This document shows, in pieces, positions 33,343 through 48,402 of a DNA stretch of 64,000 nucleotides (position 1 is the first letter of the stretch; each line of letters begins with the position of its first letter). Position numbers and translations under genes: made by a program. The stretch lies in the NCBI GenBank assembly GCA_963920635.1, contig OY987308.1:5646225-5710224 (forward strand), read 5' to 3'. Below the pieces are notes generated by a model, which saw only the letters and a program-made list of their open reading frames with translations, did not search any database and was not told the origin of the DNA. This DNA comes from Pseudeuparius sepicola. Its lineage: Eukaryota; Arthropoda; Insecta; Coleoptera; Anthribidae.

Positions 33343-36300
33343 GTGACCTCTCGTGCAAACCACACAAGTGCCCTAAGTGTGACTACAGTTCATTCGAGAA
33401 AAGCAATCTCAAAAAACATGAAAAACTGGTTCATGCCCTTAAACCAAAGCTCAGTTGCCAATTCTGCGAGTATTCCTGCGAATCCCAATCAGCTTTCAAT
33501 GAACACCTCTATAAGAAGCACGAAGTCGAAGATGTGGAACCTTTAAAATGTCCACAATGTCAGTTTAATACTTTTGAAAAATACACTATGTATCGACATA
33601 TGAAAGTGGTACATAAGGGAAACTCTATCTTCAGTTGCGAAAAGTGTTCATTCAAAGCCTGTAAGCGATCGGTTTTGCTAAAACACCTAGCCGAGGTTCA
33701 CAGTGACTACCCATGCAAACCACACAAGTGCCCTAAGTGTGACTACAGTTCATTCGAGAAAAGCGATCTCAAAAAACATGAAAAACTGGTTCATGCCCTT
33801 AAATCAAAGCTCAGTTGCCAATTCTGCGAGTATTCCTGCGAAACCCAATCAGCTTTCAATGAACACCTCTATAAGAAGCACGAAGTCGAAGATGTGGAAC
33901 CTTTAAAATGTCCACAATGTCAGTTTAATACTTTTGAAAAATACACTATGTATCGACATATGAAAGTGGTACATAAGGGAAACTCTATCTTCAGTTGCGA
34001 AAAGTGTTCATTCAAAGCCTGTAAGCGATCGGTTTTGCTAAAACACCTAGCCGAGGTTCACAGTGACTACCCATGCAAACCACACAAGTGCCCTAAGTGT
34101 GACTACAGTTCATTCGAGAAAAGCGATCTCAAAAAACATGAAAAACTGGTTCATGCCCTTAAATCAAAGCTCAGTTGCCAATTCTGCGAGTATTCCTGCG
34201 AAACCCAATCAGCTTTCAATGAACACCTCTATAAGAAGCACGAAGTCGAAGATGTGGAACCTTTAAAATGTCCACAATGTCAGTTTAATACTTTTGATAA
34301 ATACACTATGTATCGACATATGAAAGTGGTACATAAGGGAAACTATCTTCAGTTGCGAAAAGTGTTCATTCAAAGCCTGTAAGCGATCGGTTTTGCTAAA
34401 ACACCTAGCCGAGGTTCACAGTGACTACCCATGCAAACCACACAAGTGCCCTAAGTGTGACTACAGTTCATTCGAGAAAAGCGATCTCAAAAAACATGAA
34501 AAACTGGTTCATGCCCTTAAACCAAAGCTCAGTTGCCAATTCTGCGAGTATTCCTGCGAAACCCAATCAGCTTTCAATGAACACCTCTATAAGAAGCACG
34601 AAGTCGAAGATGTGGAACCTTTAAAATGTCCACAATGTCAGTTTAATACTTTTGATAAATACACTATGTATCGACATATGAAAGTGGTACATAAGGGAAA
34701 CTATCTTCAGTTGCGAAAAGTGTTCATTCAAAGCCTGTAAGCGATCGGTTTTGCTAAAACACCTAGCCGAGGTTCACAGTGACTACCCATGCAAACCACA
34801 CAAGTGCCCTAAGTGTGACTACAGTTCATTCGAGAAAAGCGATCTCAAAAAACATGAAAAACTGGTTCATGCCCTTAAATCAAAGCTCAGTTGCCAATTC
34901 TGCGAGTATTCCTGCGAAACCCAATCAGCTTTCAATGAACACCTCTATAAGAAGCACGAAGTCGAAGATGTGGAACCTTTAAAATGTCCACAATGTCAGT
35001 TTAATACTTTTGATAAATACACTATGTATCGACATATGAAAGTGGTACATAAGGGAAACTATCTTCAGTTGCGAAAAGTGTTCATTCAAAGCCTGTAAGC
35101 GATCGGTTTTGCTAAAACACCTAGCCGAGGTTCACAGTGACTACCCATGCAAACCACACAAGTGCCCTAAGTGTGACTACAGTTCATTCGAGAAAAGCGA
35201 TCTCAAAAAACATGAAAAACTGGTTCATGCCCTTAAACCAAAGCTCAGTTGCCAATTCTGCGAGTATTCCTGCGAAACCCAATCAGCTTTCAATGAACAC
35301 CTCTATAAGAAGCACGAAGTCGAAGATGTGGAACCTTTAAAATGTCCACAATGTCAGTTTAATACTTTTGAAAAATACACTATGTATCGACATATGAAAG
35401 TGGTACATAAGGGAAACTCTATCTTCAGTTGCGAAAAGTGTTCATTCAAAGCCTGTAAGCGATCGGTTTTGCTAAAACACCTAGCCGAGGTTCACAGTGA
35501 CTACCCATGCAAACCACACAAGTGCCCTAAGTGTGACTACAGTTCATTCGAGAAAAGCGATCTCAAAAAACATGAAAAACTGGTTCATGCCCTTAAATCA
35601 AAGCTCAGTTGCCAATTCTGCGAGTATTCCTGCGAAACCCAATCAGCTTTCAATGAACACCTCTATAAGAAGCACGAAGTCGAAGATGTGGAACCTTTAA
35701 AATGTCCACAATGTCAGTTTAATACTTTTGAAAAATACACTATGTATCGACATATGAAAGTGGTACATAAGGGAAACTCTATCTTCAGTTGCGAAAAGTG
35801 TTCATTCAAAGCCTGTAAGCGATCGGTTTTGCTAAAACACCTAGCCGAGGTTCACAGTGACTACCCATGCAAACCACACAAGTGCCCTAAGTGTGACTAC
35901 AGTTCATTCGAGAAAAGCGATCTCAAAAAACATGAAAAACTGGTTCATGCCCTTAAATCAAAGCTCAGTTGCCAATTCTGCGAGTATTCCTGCGAAACCC
36001 AATCAGCTTTCAATGAACACCTCTATAAGAAGCACGAAGTCGAAGATGTGGAACCTTTAAAATGTCCACAATGTCAGTTTAATACTTTTGAAAAATACAC
36101 TATGTATCGACATATGAAAGTGGTACATAAGGGAAACTCTATCTTCAGTTGCGAAAAGTGTTCATTCAAAGCCTGTAAGCGATCGGTTTTGCTAAAACAC
36201 CTAGCCGAGGTTCACAGTGACTACCCATGCAAACCACACAAGTGCCCTAAGTGTGACTACAGTTCATTCGAGAAAAGCGATCTCAAAAAACATGAAAAAC

Positions 36301-39300
36301 TGGTTCATGCCCTTAAATCAAAGCTCAGTTGCCAATTCTGCGAGTATTCCTGCGAAACCCAATCAGCTTTCAATGAACACCTCTATAAGAAGCACGAAGT
36401 CGAAGATGTGGAACCTTTAAAATGTCCACAATGTCAGTTTAATACTTTTGATAAATACACTATGTATCGACATATGAAAGTGGTACATAAGGGAAACTAT
36501 CTTCAGTTGCGAAAAGTGTTCATTCAAAGCCTGTAAGCGATCGGTTTTGCTAAAACACCTAGCCGAGGTTCACAGTGACTACCCATGCAAACCACACAAG
36601 TGCCCTAAGTGTGACTACAGTTCATTCGAGAAAAGCGATCTCAAAAAACATGAAAAACTGGTTCATGCCCTTAAATCAAAGCTCAGTTGCCAATTCTGCG
36701 AGTATTCCTGCGAAACCCAATCAGCTTTCAATGAACACCTCTATAAGAAGCACGAAGTCGAAGATGTGGAACCTTTAAAATGTCCACAATGTCAGTTTAA
36801 TACTTTTGAAAAATACACTATGTATCGACATATGAAAGTGGTACATAAGGGAAACTCTATCTTCAGTTGCGAAAAGTGTTCATTCAAAGCCTGTAAGCGA
36901 TCGGTTTTGCTAAAACACCTAGCCGAGGTTCACAGTGACTACCCATGCAAACCACACAAGTGCCCTAAGTGTGACTACAGTTCATTCGAGAAAAGCGATC
37001 TCAAAAAACATGAAAAACTGGTTCATGCCCTTAAATCAAAGCTCAGTTGCCAATTCTGCGAGTATTCCTGCGAAACCCAATCAGCTTTCAATGAACACCT
37101 CTATAAGAAGCACGAAGTCGAAGATGTGGAACCTTTAAAATGTCCACAATGTCAGTTTAATACTTTTGATAAATACACTATGTATCGACATATGAAAGTG
37201 GTACATAAGGGAAACTATCTTCAGTTGCGAAAAGTGTTCATTCAAAGCCTGTAAGCGATCGGTTTTGCTAAAACACCTAGCCGAGGTTCACAGTGACTAC
37301 CCATGCAAACCACACAAGTGCCCTAAGTGTGACTACAGTTCATTCGAGAAAAGCGATCTCAAAAAACATGAAAAACTGGTTCATGCCCTTAAACCAAAGC
37401 TCAGTTGCCAATTCTGCGAGTATTCCTGCGAAACCCAATCAGCTTTCAATGAACACCTCTATAAGAAGCACGAAGTCGAAGATGTGGAACCTTTAAAATG
37501 TCCACAATGTCAGTTTAATACTTTTGAAAAATACACTATGTATCGACATATGAAAGTGGTACATAAGGGAAACTCTATCTTCAGTTGCGAAAAGTGTTCA
37601 TTCAAAGCCTGTAAGCGATCGGTTTTGCTAAAACACCTAGCCGAGGTTCACAGTGACTACCCATGCAAACCACACAAGTGCCCTAAGTGTGACTACAGTT
37701 CATTCGAGAAAAGCGATCTCAAAAAACATGAAAAACTGGTTCATGCCCTTAAACCAAAGCTCAGTTGCCAATTCTGCGAGTATTCCTGCGAATCCCAATC
37801 AGCTTTCAATGAACACCTCTATAAGAAGCACGAAGTCGAAGATGTGGAACCTTTAAAATGTCCACAATGTCAGTTTAATACTTTTGATAAATACACTATG
37901 TATCGACATATGAAAGTGGTACATAAGGGAAACTCTATCTTCAGTTGCGAAAAGTGTTCATTCAAAGCCTGTAAGCGATCGGTTTTGCTAAAACACCTAG
38001 CCGAGGTTCACAGTGACTACCCATGCAAACCACACAAGTGCCCTAAGTGTGACTACAGTTCATTCGAGAAAAGCGATCTCAAAAAACATGAAAAACTGGT
38101 TCATGCCCTTAAACCAAAGCTCAGTTGCCAATTCTGCGAGTATTCCTGCGAATCCCAATCAGCTTTCAATGAACACCTCTATAAGAAGCACGAAGTCGAA
38201 GATGTGGAACCTTTGAAATGTCCACAATGCCAGTTTAATACTTTTGATAAATACACTATGTATCGACATATGAAAGTGGTACATAAGGGAAACTCTATCT
38301 TCAGTTGCGAAAAGTGTTCATTCAAAGCCTGTAAGCGATCGGTTTTGCTAAAACACCTAGCCGAGGTTCACAGTGACTACCCATGCAAACCACACAAGTG
38401 CCCTAAGTGTGACTACAGTTCATTCGAGAAAAGCGATCTCAAAAAACATGAAAAACTGGTTCATGCCCTTAAATCAAAGCTCAGTTGCCAATTCTGCGAG
38501 TATTCCTGCGAAACCCAATCAGCTTTCAATGAACACCTCTATAAGAAGCACGAAGTCGAAGATGTGGAACCTTTAAAATGTCCACAATGTCAGTTTAATA
38601 CTTTTGAAAAATACACTATGTATCGACATATGAAAGTGGTACATAAGGGAAACTCTATCTTCAGTTGCGAAAAGTGTTCATTCAAAGCCTGTAAGCGATC
38701 GGTTTTGCTAAAACACCTAGCCGAGGTTCACAGTGACTACCCATGCAAACCACACAAGTGCCCTAAGTGTGACTACAGTTCATTCGAGAAAAGCGATCTC
38801 AAAAAACATGAAAAACTGGTTCATGCCCTTAAATCAAAGCTCAGTTGCCAATTCTGCGAGTATTCCTGCGAAACCCAATCAGCTTTCAATGAACACCTCT
38901 ATAAGAAGCACGAAGTCGAAGATGTGGAACCTTTAAAATGTCCACAATGTCAGTTTAATACTTTTGATAAATACACTATGTATCGACATATGAAAGTGGT
39001 ACATAAGGGAAACTATCTTCAGTTGCGAAAAGTGTTCATTCAAAGCCTGTAAGCGATCGGTTTTGCTAAAACACCTAGCCGAGGTTCACAGTGACTACCC
39101 ATGCAAACCACACAAGTGCCCTAAGTGTGACTACAGTTCATTCGAGAAAAGCGATCTCAAAAAACATGAAAAACTGGTTCATGCCCTTAAACCAAAGCTC
39201 AGTTGCCAATTCTGCGAGTATTCCTGCGAATCCCAATCAGCTTTCAATGAACACCTCTATAAGAAGCACGAAGTCGAAGATGTGGAACCTTTAAAATGTC

Positions 39301-41220
39301 CACAATGTCAGTTTAATACTTTTGATAAATACACTATGTATCGACATATGAAAGTGGTACATAAGGGAAACTCTATCTTCAGTTGCGAAAAGTGTTCATT
39401 CAAAGCCTGTAAGCGATCGGTTTTGCTAAAACACCTAGCCGAGGTTCACAGTGACTACCCATGCAAACCACACAAGTGCCCTAAGTGTGACTACAGTTCA
39501 TTCGAGAAAAGCGATCTCAAAAAACATGAAAAACTGGTTCATGCCCTTAAACCAAAGCTCAGTTGCCAATTCTGCGAGTATTCCTGCGAATCCCAATCAG
39601 CTTTCAATGAACACCTCTATAAGAAGCACGAAGTCGAAGATGTGGAACCTTTGAAATGTCCACAATGCCAGTTTAATACTTTTGATAAATACACTATGTA
39701 TCGACATATGAAAGTGGTACATAAGGGAAACTATCTTCAGTTGCGAAAAGTGTTCATTCAAAGCCTGTAAGCGATCGGTTTTGCTAAAACACCTAGCCGA
39801 GGTTCACAGTGACTACCCATGCAAACCACACAAGTGCCCTAAGTGTGACTACAGTTCATTCGAGAAAAGCGATCTCAAAAAACATGAAAAACTGGTTCAT
39901 GCCCTTAAACCAAAGCTCAGTTGCCAATTCTGCGAGTATTCCTGCGAATCCCAATCAGCTTTCAATGAACACCTCTATAAGAAGCACGAAGTCGAAGATG
40001 TGGAACCTTTAAAATGTCCACAATGTCAGTTTAATACTTTTGATAAATACACTATGTATCGACATATGAAAGTGGTACATAAGGGAAACTCTATCTTCAG
40101 TTGCGAAAAGTGTTCATTCAAAGCCTGTAAGCGATCGGTTTTGCTAAAACACCTAGCCGAGGTTCACAGTGACTACCCATGCAAACCACACAAGTGCCCT
40201 AAGTGTGACTACAGTTCATTCGAGAAAAGCGATCTCAAAAAACATGAAAAACTGGTTCATGCCCTTAAACCAAAGCTCAGTTGCCAATTCTGCGAGTATT
40301 CCTGCGAATCCCAATCAGCTTTCAATGAACACCTCTATAAGAAGCACGAAGTCGAAGATGTGGAACCTTTGAAATGTCCACAATGTCAGTTTAATACTTT
40401 TGATAAATACACTATGTATCGACATATGAAAGTGGTACATAAGGGAAACTCTATCTTCAGTTGCGAAAAGTGTTCATTCAAAGCCTGTAAGCGATCGGTT
40501 TTGCTAAAACACCTAGCCGAGGTTCACAGTGACTACCCATGCAAACCACACAAGTGCCCTAAGTGTGACTACAGTTCATTCGAGAAAAGCGATCTCAAAA
40601 AACATGAAAAACTGGTTCAGGCCCTTAAACCAAAGCTCAGTTGCCAATTCTGCGAGTATTCCTGCGAATCCCAATCAGCTTTCAATGAACACCTCTATAA
40701 GAAGCACGAAGTCGAAGATGTGGAACCTTTAAAATGTCCACAATGTCAGTTTAATACTTTTGATAAATACACTATGTATCGACATATGAAAGTGGTACAT
40801 AAGGGAAACTCTATCTTCAGTTGCGAAAAGTGTTCATTCAAAGCCTGTAAGCGATCGGTTTTGCTAAAACACCTAGCCGAGGTTCACAGTGACTACCCAT
40901 GCAAACCACACAAGTGCCCTAAGTGTGACTACAGTTCATTCGAGAAAAGCGATCTCAAAAAACATGAAAAACTGGTTCATGCCCTTAAACCAAAGCTCAG
41001 TTGCCAATTCTGCGAGTATTCCTGCGAATCCCAATCAGCTTTCAATGAACACCTCTATAAGAAGCACGAAGTCGAAGATGTGGAACCTTTAAAATGTCCA
41101 CAATGTCAGTTTAATACTTTTGAAAAATACACTATGTATCGACATATGAAAGTGGTACATAAGGGAAACTCTATCTTCAGTTGCGAAAAGTGTTCATTCA
41201 AAGCCTGTAAGCGATCGGTT

Positions 41221-43368
41221 TTGCTAAAACACCTAGCCGAGGTTCACAGTGACTACCCATGCAAACCACACAAGTGCCCTAAGTGTGACTACAGTTCATT
41301 CGAGAAAAGCGATCTCAAAAAACATGAAAAACTGGTTCATGCCCTTAAACCAAAGCTCAGTTGCCAATTCTGCGAGTATTCCTGCGAATCCCAATCAGCT
41401 TTCAATGAACACCTCTATAAGAAGCACGAAGTCGAAGATGTGGAACCTTTAAAATGTCCACAATGTCAGTTTAATACTTTTGATAAATACACTATGTATC
41501 GACATATGAAAGTGGTACATAAGGGAAACTATCTTCAGTTGCGAAAAGTGTTCATTCAAAGCCTGTAAGCGATCGGTTTTGCTAAAACACCTAGCCGAGG
41601 TTCACAGTGACTACCCATGCAAACCACACAAGTGCCCTAAGTGTGACTACAGTTCATTCGAGAAAAGCGATCTCAAAAAACATGAAAAACTGGTTCATGC
41701 CCTTAAACCAAAGCTCAGTTGCCAATTCTGCGAGTATTCCTGCGAATCCCAATCAGCTTTCAATGAACACCTCTATAAGAAGCACGAAGTCGAAGATGTG
41801 GAACCTTTGAAATGTCCACAATGTCAGTTTAATACTTTTGATAAATACACTATGTATCGACATATGAAAGTGGTACATAAGGGAAACTATCTTCAGTTGC
41901 GAAAAGTGTTCATTCAAAGCCTGTAAGCGATCGGTTTTGCTAAAACACCTAGCCGAGGTTCACAGTGACTACCCATGCAAACCACACAAGTGCCCTAAGT
42001 GTGACTACAGTTCATTCGAGAAAAGCGATCTCAAAAAACATGAAAAACTGGTTCATGCCCTTAAACCAAAGCTCAGTTGCCAATTCTGCGAGTATTCCTG
42101 CGAATCCCAATCAGCTTTCAATGAACACCTCTATAAGAAGCACGAAGTCGAAGATGTGGAACCTTTAAAATGTCCACAATGTCAGTTTAATACTTTTGAT
42201 AAATACACTATGTATCGACATATGAAAGTGGTACATAAGGGAAACTATCTTCAGTTGCGAAAAGTGTTCATTCAAAGCCTGTAAGCGATCGGTTTTGCTA
42301 AAACACCTAGCCGAGGTTCACAGTGACTACCCATGCAAACCACACAAGTGCCCTAAGTGTGACTACAGTTCATTCGAGAAAAGCGATCTCAAAAAACATG
42401 AAAAACTGGTTCATGCCCTTAAACCAAAGCTCAGTTGCCAATTCTGCGAGTATTCCTGCGAATCCCAATCAGCTTTCAATGAACACCTCTATAAGAAGCA
42501 CGAAGTCGAAGATGTGGAACCTTTGAAATGTCCACAATGTCAGTTTAATACTTTTGATAAATACACTATGTATCGACATATGAAAGTGGTACATAAGGGA
42601 AACTATCTTCAGTTGCGAAAAGTGTTCATTCAAAGCCTGTAAGCGATCGGTTTTGCTAAAACACCTAGCCGAGGTTCACAGTGACTACCCATGCAAACCA
42701 CACAAGTGCCCTAAGTGTGACTACAGTTCATTCGAGAAAAGCGATCTCAAAAAACATGAAAAACTGGTTCATGCCCTTAAACCAAAGCTCAGTTGCCAAT
42801 TCTGCGAGTATTCCTGCGAATCCCAATCAGCTTTCAATGAACACCTCTATAAGAAGCACGAAGTCGAAGATGTGGAACCTTTAAAATGTCCACAATGTCA
42901 GTTTAATACTTTTGATAAATACACTATGTATCGACATATGAAAGTGGTACATAAGGGAAACTATCTTCAGTTGCGAAAAGTGTTCATTCAAAGCCTGTAA
43001 GCGATCGGTTTTGCTAAAACACCTAGCCGAGGTTCACAGTGACTACCCATGCAAACCACACAAGTGCCCTAAGTGTGACTACAGTTCATTCGAGAAAAGC
43101 GATCTCAAAAAACATGAAAAACTGGTTCATGCCCTTAAACCAAAGCTCAGTTGCCAATTCTGCGAGTATTCCTGCGAATCCCAATCAGCTTTCAATGAAC
43201 ACCTCTATAAGAAGCACGAAGTCGAAGATGTGGAACCTTTGAAATGTCCACAATGTCAGTTTAATACTTTTGATAAATACACTATGTATCGACATATGAA
43301 AGTGGTACATAAGGGAAACTATCTTCAGTTGCGAAAAGTGTTCATTCAAAGCCTGTAAGCGATCGGTT
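41221..43368 (+). repeat. Higher-order repeat: 716-bp dimer of deleted units
   Basis: Six consecutive 358-bp units all carry the 2-bp deletion and alternate between CCTTTAAAATG and CCTTTGAAATG, giving three copies of a 716-bp dimer. This shows that units already carrying the frameshift were amplified further. Confidence 0.85.
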
Positions 43369-44802
43369 TTGCTAAAACACCTAGCCGAGGTTCACAGTGA
43401 CTACCCATGCAAACCACACAAGTGCCCTAAGTGTGACTACAGTTCATTCGAGAAAAGCGATCTCAAAAAACATGAAAAACTGGTTCATGCCCTTAAACCA
43501 AAGCTCAGTTGCCAATTCTGCGAGTATTCCTGCGAATCCCAATCAGCTTTCAATGAACACCTCTATAAGAAGCACGAAGTCGAAGATGTGGAACCTTTAA
43601 AATGTCCACAATGTCAGTTTAATACTTTTGAAAAATACACTATGTATCGACATATGAAAGTGGTACATAAGGGAAACTCTATCTTCAGTTGCGAAAAGTG
43701 TTCATTCAAAGCCTGTAAGCGATCGGTTTTGCTAAAACACCTAGCCGAGGTTCACAGTGACTACCCATGCAAACCACACAAGTGCCCTAAGTGTGACTAC
43801 AGTTCATTCGAGAAAAGCGATCTCAAAAAACATGAAAAACTGGTTCATGCCCTTAAACCAAAGCTCAGTTGCCAATTCTGCGAGTATTCCTGCGAATCCC
43901 AATCAGCTTTCAATGAACACCTCTATAAGAAGCACGAAGTCGAAGATGTGGAACCTTTGAAATGTCCACAATGCCAGTTTAATACTTTTGATAAATACAC
44001 TATGTATCGACATATGAAAGTGGTACATAAGGGAAACTATCTTCAGTTGCGAAAAGTGTTCATTCAAAGCCTGTAAGCGATCGGTTTTGCTAAAACACCT
44101 AGCCGAGGTTCACAGTGACTACCCATGCAAACCACACAAGTGCCCTAAGTGTGACTACAGTTCATTCGAGAAAAGCGATCTCAAAAAACATGAAAAACTG
44201 GTTCATGCCCTTAAACCAAAGCTCAGTTGCCAATTCTGCGAGTATTCCTGCGAATCCCAATCAGCTTTCAATGAACACCTCTATAAGAAGCACGAAGTCG
44301 AAGATGTGGAACCTTTAAAATGTCCACAATGTCAGTTTAATACTTTTGAAAAATACACTATGTATCGACATATGAAAGTGGTACATAAGGGAAACTATCT
44401 TCAGTTGCGAAAAGTGTTCATTCAAAGCCTGTAAGCGATCGGTTTTGCTAAAACACCTAGCCGAGGTTCACAGTGACTACCCATGCAAACCACACAAGTG
44501 CCCTAAGTGTGACTACAGTTCATTCGAGAAAAGCGATCTCAAAAAACATGAAAAACTGGTTCATGCCCTTAAACCAAAGCTCAGTTGCCAATTCTGCGAG
44601 TATTCCTGCGAATCCCAATCAGCTTTCAATGAACACCTCTATAAGAAGCACGAAGTCGAAGATGTGGAACCTTTGAAATGTCCACAATGCCAGTTTAATA
44701 CTTTTGATAAATACACTATGTATCGACATATGAAAGTGGTACATAAGGGAAACTATCTTCAGTTGCGAAAAGTGTTCATTCAAAGCCTGTAAGCGATCGG
44801 TT

Positions 44803-47800
44803 TTGCTAAAACACCTAGCCGAGGTTCACAGTGACTACCCATGCAAACCACACAAGTGCCCTAAGTGTGACTACAGTTCATTCGAGAAAAGCGATCTCAA
44901 AAAACATGAAAAACTGGTTCATGCCCTTAAACCAAAGCTCAGTTGCCAATTCTGCGAGTATTCCTGCGAATCCCAATCAGCTTTCAATGAACACCTCTAT
45001 AAGAAGCACGAAGTCGAAGATATGGAACCTTTAAAATGTCCACAATGTCAGTTTAATACTTTTGATAAATGCACTATGTATCGACATATGAAAGTGGTAC
45101 ATAAGGGAAACTCTATCTTCAGTTGCGAAAAGTGTTCATTCAAAGCCTGTAAGCGATCGGTTTTGCTAAAACACCTAGCCGAGGTTCACAGTGACTACCC
45201 ATGCAAACCACACAAGTGCCCTAAGTGTGACTACAGTTCATTCGAGAAAAGCGATCTCAAAAAACATGAAAAACTGGTTCATGCCCTTAAATCAAAGCTC
45301 AGTTGCCAATTCTGCGAGTATTCCTGCGAAACCCAATCAGCTTTCAATGAACACCTCTATAAGAAGCACGAAGTCGAAGATGTGGAACCTTTAAAATGTC
45401 CACAATGTCAGTTTAATACTTTTGATAAATGCACTATGTATCGACATATGAAAGTGGTACATAAGGGAAACTCTATCTTCAGTTGCGAAAAGTGTTCATT
45501 CAAAGCCTGTAAGCGATCGGTTTTGCTAAAACACCTAGCCGAGGTTCACAGTGACTACCCATGCAAACCACACAAGTGCCCTAAGTGTGACTACAGTTCA
45601 TTCGAGAAAAGCGATCTCAAAAAACATGAAAAACTGGTTCATGCCCTTAAATCAAAGCTCAGTTGCCAATTCTGCGAGTATTCCTGCGAAACCCAATCAG
45701 CTTTCAATGAACACCTCTATAAGAAGCACGAAGTCGAAGATGTGGAACCTTTAAAATGTCCACAATGTCAGTTTAATACTTTTGATAAATGCACTATGTA
45801 TCGACATATGAAAGTGGTACATAAGGGAAACTCTATCTTCAGTTGCGAAAAGTGTTCATTCAAAGCCTGTAAGCGATCGGTTTTGCTAAAACACCTAGCC
45901 GAGGTTCACAGTGACTACCCATGCAAACCACACAAGTGCCCTAAGTGTGACTACAGTTCATTCGAGAAAAGCGATCTCAAAAAACATGAAAAACTGGTTC
46001 ATGCCCTTAAACCAAAGCTCAGTTGCCAATTCTGCGAGTATTCCTGCGAATCCCAATCAGCTTTCAATGAACACCTCTATAAGAAGCACGAAGTCGAAGA
46101 TATGGAACCTTTAAAATGTCCACAATGTCAGTTTAATACTTTTGATAAATGCACTATGTATCGACATATGAAAGTGGTACATAAGGGAAACTCTATCTTC
46201 AGTTGCGAAAAGTGTTCATTCAAAGCCTGTAAGCGATCGGTTTTGCTAAAACACCTAGCCGAGGTTCACAGTGACTACCCATGCAAACCACACAAGTGCC
46301 CTAAGTGTGACTACAGTTCATTCGAGAAAAGCGATCTCAAAAAACATGAAAAACTGGTTCATGCCCTTAAATCAAAGCTCAGTTGCCAATTCTGCGAGTA
46401 TTCCTGCGAAACCCAATCAGCTTTCAATGAACACCTCTATAAGAAGCACGAAGTCGAAGATGTGGAACCTTTAAAATGTCCACAATGTCAGTTTAATACT
46501 TTTGATAAATGCACTATGTATCGACATATGAAAGTGGTACATAAGGGAAACTCTATCTTCAGTTGCGAAAAGTGTTCATTCAAAGCCTGTAAGCGATCGG
46601 TTTTGCTAAAACACCTAGCCGAGGTTCACAGTGACTACCCATGCAAACCACACAAGTGCCCTAAGTGTGACTACAGTTCATTCGAGAAAAGCGATCTCAA
46701 AAAACATGAAAAACTGGTTCATGCCCTTAAATCAAAGCTCAGTTGCCAATTCTGCGAGTATTCCTGCGAAACCCAATCAGCTTTCAATGAACACCTCTAT
46801 AAGAAGCACGAAGTCGAAGATGTGGAACCTTTAAAATGTCCACAATGTCAGTTTAATACTTTTGATAAATGCACTATGTATCGACATATGAAAGTGGTAC
46901 ATAAGGGAAACTCTATCTTCAGTTGCGAAAAGTGTTCATTCAAAGCCTGTAAGCGATCGGTTTTGCTAAAACACCTAGCCGAGGTTCACAGTGACTACCC
47001 ATGCAAACCACACAAGTGCCCTAAGTGTGACTACAGTTCATTCGAGAAAAGCGATCTCAAAAAACATGAAAAACTGGTTCATGCCCTTAAACCAAAGCTC
47101 AGTTGCCAATTCTGCGAGTATTCCTGCGAATCCCAATCAGCTTTCAATGAACACCTCTATAAGAAGCACGAAGTCGAAGATATGGAACCTTTAAAATGTC
47201 CACAATGTCAGTTTAATACTTTTGATAAATGCACTATGTATCGACATATGAAAGTGGTACATAAGGGAAACTCTATCTTCAGTTGCGAAAAGTGTTCATT
47301 CAAAGCCTGTAAGCGATCGGTTTTGCTAAAACACCTAGCCGAGGTTCACAGTGACTACCCATGCAAACCACACAAGTGCCCTAAGTGTGACTACAGTTCA
47401 TTCGAGAAAAGCGATCTCAAAAAACATGAAAAACTGGTTCATGCCCTTAAATCAAAGCTCAGTTGCCAATTCTGCGAGTATTCCTGCGAAACCCAATCAG
47501 CTTTCAATGAACACCTCTATAAGAAGCACGAAGTCGAAGATGTGGAACCTTTAAAATGTCCACAATGTCAGTTTAATACTTTTGATAAATGCACTATGTA
47601 TCGACATATGAAAGTGGTACATAAGGGAAACTCTATCTTCAGTTGCGAAAAGTGTTCATTCAAAGCCTGTAAGCGATCGGTTTTGCTAAAACACCTAGCC
47701 GAGGTTCACAGTGACTACCCATGCAAACCACACAAGTGCCCTAAGTGTGACTACAGTTCATTCGAGAAAAGCGATCTCAAAAAACATGAAAAACTGGTTC

Positions 47801-48402
47801 ATGCCCTTAAATCAAAGCTCAGTTGCCAATTCTGCGAGTATTCCTGCGAAACCCAATCAGCTTTCAATGAACACCTCTATAAGAAGCACGAAGTCGAAGA
47901 TGTGGAACCTTTAAAATGTCCACAATGTCAGTTTAATACTTTTGATAAATGCACTATGTATCGACATATGAAAGTGGTACATAAGGGAAACTCTATCTTC
48001 AGTTGCGAAAAGTGTTCATTCAAAGCCTGTAAGCGATCGGTTTTGCTAAAACACCTAGCCGAGGTTCACAGTGACTACCCATGCAAACCACACAAGTGCC
48101 CTAAGTGTGACTACAGTTCATTCGAGAAAAGCGATCTCAAAAAACATGAAAAACTGGTTCATGCCCTTAAATCAAAGCTCAGTTGCCAATTCTGCGAGTA
48201 TTCCTGCGAAACCCAATCAGCTTTCAATGAACACCTCTATAAGAAGCACGAAGTCGAAGATGTGGAACCTTTAAAATGTCCACAATGTCAGTTTAATACT
48301 TTTGATAAATGCACTATGTATCGACATATGAAAGTGGTACATAAGGGAAACTCTATCTTCAGTTGCGAAAAGTGTTCATTCAAAGCCTGTAAGCGATCGG
48401 TT
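44803..48402 (+). repeat. Higher-order repeat: 1080-bp trimer x3 plus one unit
   Basis: All ten units here carry FDKC. They follow the order (LKPK, CESQ, EDME), (LKSK, CETQ, EDVE), (LKSK, CETQ, EDVE), repeated three times with a period of 1080 bp, then one extra LKSK/CETQ unit. EDME units lie near 45020, 46100 and 47180. None of the ten carries the 2-bp deletion, so the trimer was amplified recently as a block and the frame stays open through to the end. Confidence 0.9.

Noticed and set aside
32623..48274. Repeated 67-codon frames (MTTHANHTSAL...) on the plus strand within the array
   Set aside because: They are the same short shadow frame read once per unit in a different register from the fingers; no domain, and they exist only because the unit repeats.
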